Positions 59,213 to 64,000 of a DNA stretch of 64,000 bases are shown here, one piece after another (position 1 is the stretch's first letter; each line of letters starts with the position of its first letter). The notes beneath the pieces are model-generated. The model did no database searches, was not told the DNA's origin, and saw only the letters and a list, made by a program, of their open reading frames with translations. The position numbers and the translations under genes were made by a program. Origin of the DNA: Hyphomicrobiales bacterium (GTDB taxonomy: Bacteria > Pseudomonadota > Alphaproteobacteria > Rhizobiales > Rhizobiaceae); contig UCII01000021.1 of NCBI GenBank assembly GCA_900472485.1, forward strand, positions 186,001 through 250,000, written 5' to 3'.

Positions 59213-61306
59213 ATGGCGAAGGACACGAGCTTCGAAACCTCGCGCGGCGAAGGCGGTGAGACGCACCAGCATATTCCCGAAAGCGGCTCTCATGGCAATG
59301 CGGAACATCTGACCACCAATCAGGGCATCCGGGTGTCGGATAATCAGAACAGCCTGAAGTCCGGCGTCCGCGGCCCGACGCTGCTTGAAGATTTCGTCCT
59401 GCGGGAGAAGATCTTCCATTTCGACCATGAGCGCATTCCCGAACGGATCGTGCATGCGCGAGGTTCGGCCGCGCACGGCTTCTTCGAGCTCTATGAATCG
59501 CTGTCCAATGTAACCAGCGCCGATCTGTTTCAGCGCAAGGGTGAAAAGACGCCGGTCTTCGTCCGCTTTTCGACGGTTGCCGGCGGTGCCGGCTCGGTGG
59601 ATACGCCGCGTGACGTGCGCGGCTTCGCGGTGAAATTCTATACCAAGCAGGGCAACTGGGACCTTGTCGGCAACAACATCCCCGTCTTCTTCATTCAGGA
59701 TGCCATGAAATTTCCCGATCTTGTGCATGCCGTGAAGATGGAAGCCGACCGCGCGTATCCGCAGGCGGCTACCGCCCATGATACGTTCTGGGACTGGGCG
59801 TCGCTGATGCCGGAATCCACGCATATGCTGATGTGGGCGATGTCCGATCGTGCCATTCCGCGCTCACCGCGCATGATGCAAGGCTTCGGCGTCCACACAT
59901 TCCGCTTCGTCAACGATGCCGGCAAATCCACATTCGTGAAATTCCACTGGAAGCCGAAGCTCGGCATCCAATCGCTTGTCTGGGATGAGGCATTGAAGCT
60001 GCAGGCGGCCGATAACGACTACCATCGCCGTGATCTTTTCGAGGCGATCGCGGCTGGGCATTTTCCGGAATGGGAACTTGGCCTTCAGCTCTTCGACGAT
60101 GCCTTTGCCGAAAGCCTTCCCTACGACGTCCTCGATGCCACGAAGATTATCCCGGAAGAGGTACTGCCGGTAAAAATCGTCGGGCGACTGGTTCTCGATC
60201 GCAATCCGGACAATTTCTTCGCGGAGACCGAACAAGTGGCGTTCTGCCCGGCAAACATCGTTCCCGGCGTCGATTTCACGAATGATCCCTTGCTGCAGGG
60301 TCGACTCTTCAGCTATCTCGACACGCAGAAATCCCGCCTCGGGACCGCAAACTTCCACCAGCTGCCGATCAATGCACCCAAATGTCCCGTCATGAACTTC
60401 CAGCGTGACGGGCAGATGCAAATGCAAATACCGAAAGGCCGCGCGAACTACGAACCGAATAGCCTCAGCGAGAACAGCGAAACCGGTGGCCCGCGCGAAT
60501 GTCCGGTGACGGGTTTCCGCACCTACGAGCATCAGGCTGGGAGGGAAGAACAGGGCGACAAGCTGCGCGTGCGCGGTGAACTCTTCGCCGATCATTACAG
60601 CCAGGCGCGTCTTTTCTGGAAATCCCAGACACCTTCGGAACAGGCTCACATCGCATCGGCCTTTGTCTTCGAATTATCGAAGGTGCAGCTTCAGCACGTG
60701 CCGCCGCGCATGGTCGGAAACCTTATGAATGTCGATGCCGGGCTTGCCAACAGGGTCGCCGCAGGCCTCGGGCTCATCAACCCGACCAGGAATTTGCCGG
60801 CGCGTGAACCGATCGATCTCGACGCATCCGCCGCTCTTTCCATTCATAAAAACATGAAGGAGACGCTGGAAGGACGGCAGATCGGCATATTGATCGCCGG
60901 TGGAAGCGACGCCAAGGCGATCTCCGATCTCGTCGGCGCCCTGAACGACGCCAAGGCGAGGCCCTTTATCGTCGCTCCCAAGGTCGGGGAGACGAAGCTT
61001 TCCGACGGAAATACGATCCGTGCCGACGGACAGCTTCTTGGTTCGCCTTCGCAGCTCTTCGATGCCGTTGCCGTCATTCTCTCGAAGGAAGGCGCGGCCT
61101 CGCTCCTCAACGAGGCGGCAGCCGTACAATGGGTGATGGATGCTTTCGGACATCTAAAGGCGATCGGTCATGACGCTGCCGCCAAGGTACTGCTCGACAA
61201 GGCGGCCATTCAACCAGACGCCGGCGTCGTGGATCTCGCCTCATTCCTGAGTGCCGCGCCCAAGCGCTATTGGGACCGCGAGCCCCGTATCCGCATGCTC
61301 GCCTGA
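59213..61306 (+). CDS. katE: Large-subunit catalase (HPII/KatE type)
   Basis: A 697-residue clade 2 haem catalase that breaks down hydrogen peroxide in the cytoplasm. The distal haem-pocket histidine is H81 in RIVHARGSAAHG, and the asparagine pair N154-N155 is in VGNNIPVFFIQDAMKF. The haem-ligand tyrosine is Y368 in RLFSYLDTQ. From about residue 560 a flavodoxin/DJ-1-like C-terminal domain is present, as in E. coli HPII. AAGGAG lies 6 bases before the start, with a perfect general-stress promoter upstream. A hairpin follows the stop. Large catalases are classic stationary-phase and stress enzymes. Confidence 0.96.
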   Translation: MAKDTSFETSRGEGGETHQHIPESGSHGNAEHLTTNQGIRVSDNQNSLKSGVRGPTLLEDFVLREKIFHFDHERIPERIVHARGSAAHGFFELYESLSNVTSADLFQRKGEKTPVFVRFSTVAGGAGSVDTPRDVRGFAVKFYTKQGNWDLVGNNIPVFFIQDAMKFPDLVHAVKMEADRAYPQAATAHDTFWDWASLMPESTHMLMWAMSDRAIPRSPRMMQGFGVHTFRFVNDAGKSTFVKFHWKPKLGIQSLVWDEALKLQAADNDYHRRDLFEAIAAGHFPEWELGLQLFDDAFAESLPYDVLDATKIIPEEVLPVKIVGRLVLDRNPDNFFAETEQVAFCPANIVPGVDFTNDPLLQGRLFSYLDTQKSRLGTANFHQLPINAPKCPVMNFQRDGQMQMQIPKGRANYEPNSLSENSETGGPRECPVTGFRTYEHQAGREEQGDKLRVRGELFADHYSQARLFWKSQTPSEQAHIASAFVFELSKVQLQHVPPRMVGNLMNVDAGLANRVAAGLGLINPTRNLPAREPIDLDASAALSIHKNMKETLEGRQIGILIAGGSDAKAISDLVGALNDAKARPFIVAPKVGETKLSDGNTIRADGQLLGSPSQLFDAVAVILSKEGAASLLNEAAAVQWVMDAFGHLKAIGHDAAAKVLLDKAAIQPDAGVVDLASFLSAAPKRYWDREPRIRMLA

Positions 61307-61329
61307 TGGCAATCTCTCTTGACATCGCC

Positions 61330-61349
61330 GGCCGCCTCCATCGGCGGCC
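61330..61349 (+). terminator. Hairpin after katE
   Basis: ggccgcc and ggcggcc are exact complements around a 6-base loop, 23 bases after the catalase stop. No T tract follows. Confidence 0.5.
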
Positions 61350-61472
61350 AGCGGTGTCCACCGGTTATCCCGACACCCTGATCTGATTTCGGCGAGCAAA
61401 TATTGGAAAATCCGGAAACAACTGCCCGCCGTTCGAGTTGGAAGGCGGCAAAGCTAAAGAAAGGAAATACCA

Positions 61473-61799
61473 ATGTTGACGAAAATGATCGCAGTCTGTG
61501 CCCTTTCGATCGGCATGGCCACGGCAGCCATGGCTCAGCAATCAGGCTCCGGCGGAACAGGCACGGGCGGTTCCGGAAGTGGTAACGGCGCCGGCACCGG
61601 TTCGCAGAACGATGGCACCTCCAACGGAAATGGAGGCGCCAATAGCAATACGACTGGAACCAATGGCACTCCAAATTCCAACGGCCAGTCCCAGGACTGC
61701 AATGCCATGAAAACCGGCAAGAACACGACGCAAGGCACGGATACGCAAAGCAATAGCCAGTCGAGCGACAGCACCTCCAGCAAGAATTGCCCGCAATAG
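61473..61799 (+). CDS. Secreted Gly/Asn/Ser-rich low-complexity protein
   Basis: A 108-residue protein with a signal peptide (MLTKMIAVCALSIGMATAAMA, cleaved before QQSGSGG). The mature part is almost entirely Gly, Ser, Thr, Asn and Gln and contains two cysteines (QDCNAMK and KNCPQ) that could form a disulfide. It is probably a disordered periplasmic or surface protein. AAAGAAAGGAAA precedes the start. A near match to the stress promoter (GAAAC-N18-TT) lies upstream. I do not recognise a family. Confidence 0.6.
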   Translation: MLTKMIAVCALSIGMATAAMAQQSGSGGTGTGGSGSGNGAGTGSQNDGTSNGNGGANSNTTGTNGTPNSNGQSQDCNAMKTGKNTTQGTDTQSNSQSSDSTSSKNCPQ

Positions 61800-61804
61800 T
61801 AACG

Positions 61805-61842
61805 GCGTGCGAAATCGGGAATGCTACCCGCATTTCGCACGC
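61805..61842 (+). terminator. Long hairpin after the low-complexity secreted protein gene
   Basis: gcgtgcgaaat (61805-61815) and atttcgcacgc (61832-61842) are exact 11-base complements, and cggg/cccg pair inside with one bulged base. It begins 5 bases after the stop. The T tract is lacking. Confidence 0.6.
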
Positions 61843-61908
61843 CTCCTGGCTGTCGGTGTCCGTGGTGTGGGTCACCGGCAGCAGGCAGCACGATCAAGGA
61901 GAAAAATC

Positions 61909-62118
61909 ATGATGAACGGCGCCCAGGAACTTGCCGAGGAATATCTAAGACTCGGTGGAAAAAGACTTCTGGTAATGGATGACAACATCCTGTCGACCAA
62001 CAGCTGGGAGGCTGATCCGCCTGAAGCTGAGACCTTTTGGAAAAGGGAAATCGAAAGTCTGACACCAAGGCAACGCAACGAGGTCATGTCGTTCCTGCCG
62101 TCCATCAACGTTACATGA
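61909..62118 (+). CDS. Small hypothetical protein, 69 aa
   Basis: A small acidic cytoplasmic protein (MMNGAQELAEEYLRLGGKRL, then LVMDDNILSTNSWEADPPEAETFWKREIES). AAGGAG lies 8 bases before the first of two adjacent ATG codons. The C-terminal part (LTPRQRNEVMSFLPSIN) is likely helical. It is 71 bases upstream of a DUF72 gene on the same strand. No family recognised; composition and the strong ribosome binding site support a real gene. Confidence 0.6.
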   Translation: MMNGAQELAEEYLRLGGKRLLVMDDNILSTNSWEADPPEAETFWKREIESLTPRQRNEVMSFLPSINVT

Positions 62119-62189
62119 TAGGACCGATAGACAGTGAATTCCGACATCGTCTCTTGCACAGGCAAGCCGATCCGGACGCGGTATGAAAC

Positions 62190-63083
62190 ATGGTAAAAAC
62201 TGGAACGATCCGCATCGGAATTTCCGGCTGGACCTACCCGCCCTGGCGCGGCGTTTTCTATCCGAAGGGCTTGGCTCAGAAAAACGAGTTGTCCTACGCC
62301 TCCTCGCAATTTCCATCCATCGAAATCAACGGTACATTTTATAGCCTACAGACACCCGAGACCTTCGCAAGATGGCGAGACGCAACTCCGGATGACTTCG
62401 TTTTTGCGGTCAAGGGATCACGCTACATAACCCATTTGCGAAGGCTTCGCGATATCGAGGTGCCGCTTGCCAATTTCATGGCTTCCGGCCTATTGCGGCT
62501 GGGAGCAAAGCTCGGTCCCATCCTCTGGCAGTTTCCTCCCCGGCTGCGGTTCGATCGAGAACTGTTCTCCAATTTCATTCACATGCTGCCAAAGGACACG
62601 GATGAAGCACTTTCTCTGGCCAAGCGGCATGATGAGCGCTTGAACGGTCGAGATTGGTTGATAGCGGACAAAAGGAGACCGATCCGGCATGCATTCGAAA
62701 TCCGCAATGAGAGCTTCGTGCACGCCGACTTCATTGAACTCTTGCGAAAGCATCGGATCGGGCTCGTTTGCGCCGATACCGTCGAATGGCCGTTGCTGAT
62801 GGATGTCACCGCGGACTTTGTCTATTGCCGTCTGCATGGTTCGGAAGAACTCTATGTCAGCGGCTATGATGACGAAGCGTTGAGCATATGGGCGGAGCGC
62901 ATCCACGATTGGGCGCATGGGCGCGAGCCGGACAATGCCAATCGTGTCCTGAAGCCCCTGAAGCGGTCGCAACGTGGTCGCGATGTCTATGTCTATTTCG
63001 ATAATGATGTGAAGGTGCGGGCGCCGGCCGATGCGCAGCGGCTCAGCCGGTATCTTGGCCTGGTCTGGCAAAAGAGCGCATAA
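62190..63083 (+). CDS. DUF72 family protein (YecE-like TIM barrel)
   Basis: A 297-residue protein of the DUF72/YecE family. The N-terminus IRIGISGWTYPPWRGVFYPKGLAQKNELSYAS is the family signature, and the C-terminal part contains YCRLHGSEELYVSGYDDEAL followed by DVYVYFDNDVKVRAP. The fold is a TIM barrel of unknown reaction; a link to DNA or iron-sulfur related processes has been proposed for some members but is not settled. The start codon follows a weak ribosome binding site. Confidence 0.92.
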   Translation: MVKTGTIRIGISGWTYPPWRGVFYPKGLAQKNELSYASSQFPSIEINGTFYSLQTPETFARWRDATPDDFVFAVKGSRYITHLRRLRDIEVPLANFMASGLLRLGAKLGPILWQFPPRLRFDRELFSNFIHMLPKDTDEALSLAKRHDERLNGRDWLIADKRRPIRHAFEIRNESFVHADFIELLRKHRIGLVCADTVEWPLLMDVTADFVYCRLHGSEELYVSGYDDEALSIWAERIHDWAHGREPDNANRVLKPLKRSQRGRDVYVYFDNDVKVRAPADAQRLSRYLGLVWQKSA

Positions 63084-63108
63084 GGAAGAGCATGCGGCGG
63101 CATCATGC

Positions 63109-63378
63109 TTATTCAAGCCGCCCCCAGGCCGGATTCCAATTCACGCCTTCCGACAGTTCGACATAGATGGGCCGCATAAGTTCATCGGACATCTTGTTGC
63201 GAGCGGCCCGAAAGGCGTCATCTGGCTCCATTTCCTCACCCGGAAAAATCGTGTCATCTTCCCCCGGCGACATCACCTTGCGCAGGAATCCTCGGATCTG
63301 ATCGCCGGAATGGTAGAACTTGATGACGATGGAGCCTGGCGGCACGTCGTTCTTGCGATATTTATGATAGGTTTCCAC
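63109..63378 (-). CDS. Small hypothetical protein, 89 aa
   Basis: A soluble 89-residue protein (METYHKYRKNDVPPGSIVIKF, YHSGDQIRGFLRKVMSPGED). The start is GTG with an excellent AGGAGG site 6 bases upstream, and a perfect general-stress promoter motif is located 106 bases upstream. There is no signal peptide or membrane helix. No known domain recognised. It converges with the DUF72 gene, whose stop is 25 bases away. Confidence 0.65.
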   Translation of the reverse strand: METYHKYRKNDVPPGSIVIKFYHSGDQIRGFLRKVMSPGEDDTIFPGEEMEPDDAFRAARNKMSDELMRPIYVELSEGVNWNPAWGRLE

Positions 63379-63483
63379 CTCACACCTCCTGACATTGTCG
63401 CCTGTCGCTGCGTCCGGAGCACCTCGCCGTCTCGGGCCATGCTCACATCTCTCGGAACCTGCTGATCGATTGATATCGATCTA

Positions 63484-63508
63484 AACCACCCTTCCCCACA
63501 TTGGTTCC
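63484..63508 (-). promoter_or_regulatory. General-stress promoter upstream of 89-aa ORF
   Basis: On the minus strand, GGAAC from 63508 is followed by exactly 18 bases and TT, 106 bases before the GTG start at 63378. Confidence 0.65.
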
Positions 63509-63551
63509 CGCAGCATCTCATCGCGGCCGCCATTTGCCTGTTGTCGTTCAC

Positions 63552-64000
63552 CTATTTGGCGCGACCGGGAAGGATGGCACTCAGCGCCTGTCTCAGCGTC
63601 CCTTTGACTACACCGCTTTCTTCAGGATCCCCTTTCAGCAGGGCGGCGGTCAGGTTGCGCATCTGCTCGAAAGTCAGGTGTGGCGGTATCGGCGGGACTT
63701 CGGGATCTGTCTTGACCTCGAGCACGACAGGCCGATTGGCGGCAAGCGCTTCATCCCAAGCGGCGCCAAGCGCCTCCGGTCGGTCGACGAAAATGCCCTG
63801 AAGGCCGATCATATCGGCGAAGCGATGATAGGGGACATCGGGGATCCGCTGCGAGGCATCGAATTTGGGATCGCCTTCCATGACGCGTTGCTCCCAAGTT
63901 ACCTGGTTGAGATCCTCATTGTTGAAGACGCAGATGACCATGCGCGGGTCGGACCATTTGCGCCAGTATTTCGTCACGGTGATCAACTCCGCCATGTTGT
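63552..64000 (-). CDS. ThDP-dependent enzyme (pyruvate oxidase/acetolactate synthase-like), N-terminal part outside window
   Basis: The last 149 residues of a thiamine-diphosphate enzyme. The codon before the first visible methionine encodes Asn, giving NMAELITVTKYW, which is the segment just after the ThDP-binding GDG...NN motif. The rest (CVFNNEDLNQVTWEQRVMEGDPKF, FADMIGLQGIFVDRPEALGAAW) matches pyruvate oxidase or acetolactate synthase-like decarboxylases. The gene continues beyond the right edge, so the catalytic N-terminal parts and exact activity cannot be seen. Confidence 0.85.
   Translation of the reverse strand, partial: NMAELITVTKYWRKWSDPRMVICVFNNEDLNQVTWEQRVMEGDPKFDASQRIPDVPYHRFADMIGLQGIFVDRPEALGAAWDEALAANRPVVLEVKTDPEVPPIPPHLTFEQMRNLTAALLKGDPEESGVVKGTLRQALSAILPGRAK

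Noticed and set aside
61430..61460. Stress promoter before the Gly/Asn-rich secreted protein
   Set aside because: Only GAAAC-N18-TT is present, one base off in the most conserved box, so it was kept as a remark and not called.

Overview
The window looks like a piece of a Rhizobium/Agrobacterium-type alphaproteobacterial genome. The reasons are the GC-rich coding bias, several hexitol and oligosaccharide ABC uptake operons each with its own regulator, a GGAAC-N18-TT promoter motif typical of the alphaproteobacterial general stress sigma factor (EcfG/RpoE2), an alphaproteobacterial CsgH homologue, and a rhizobial-type intergenic repeat. No rRNA, tRNA, CRISPR array, insertion sequence or replication origin was seen. 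The mix of transport, catabolism and stress genes suggests an accessory chromosomal region, chromid or large plasmid, but no plasmid gene proves it.

Layout. 1-4.1 kb: an RND efflux pump (adaptor cut by the window edge, plus permease). 4.3-8.2 kb: two membrane proteins, a truncated and frameshifted aminotransferase remnant, a fused dihydroxyacetone kinase, and a small ORF behind a perfect palindrome. 8.4-14 kb: a membrane O-acyltransferase with an SGNH domain, a ChrB-like protein with an MFS exporter, and an isolated flagellar hook gene. 14.2-18.8 kb: a CUT2-type sugar ABC operon on the minus strand. 19.0-25.8 kb: a minus-strand operon LysR - flavin monooxygenase - polar-amino-acid-type ABC transporter, divergent from a CMD/AhpD-like pair. 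25.8-32.9 kb: a hexitol/ketohexose locus (KbaZ/GatZ-like protein, PfkB kinase, SmoE-like binding protein without permeases, SmoS-like dehydrogenase, zinc dehydrogenase, LacI regulator). 33.1-35.5 kb: DoxX, an extradiol-type dioxygenase and a divergent LysR. 35.7-43.2 kb: a LacI-controlled alpha-L-rhamnosidase plus CUT1 ABC operon. 43.8-45.7 kb: a chemoreceptor. 46.1-50.8 kb: a DUF3237 gene with LysR, and a PEP-synthase/rifampicin-phosphotransferase-like enzyme divergent from a TetR regulator across a palindromic operator. 50.9-52.5 kb: two curlin-repeat proteins flanking CsgH. 52.7-63.5 kb: a stress region (BON protein, small hydrophilic proteins, S21 paralogue, sorbosone-type dehydrogenase, DUF2231, three SDR/PPC genes, large catalase KatE, DUF72). 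The window ends inside a ThDP-dependent enzyme.

How the parts work together. Three separate sugar ABC loci have a strong hairpin directly after the binding-protein gene, as expected if the binding protein is made in excess over the membrane parts. The last 11 kb carries eight exact GGAAC-N18-TT matches in front of stress-type genes, including two that overlap head to head. This suggests that much of the right end is one general-stress regulon block. The least familiar pieces are the monooxygenase/transport locus with its divergent CMD/AhpD pair, the TetR-controlled phosphotransferase, and several small unnamed proteins in the stress block.
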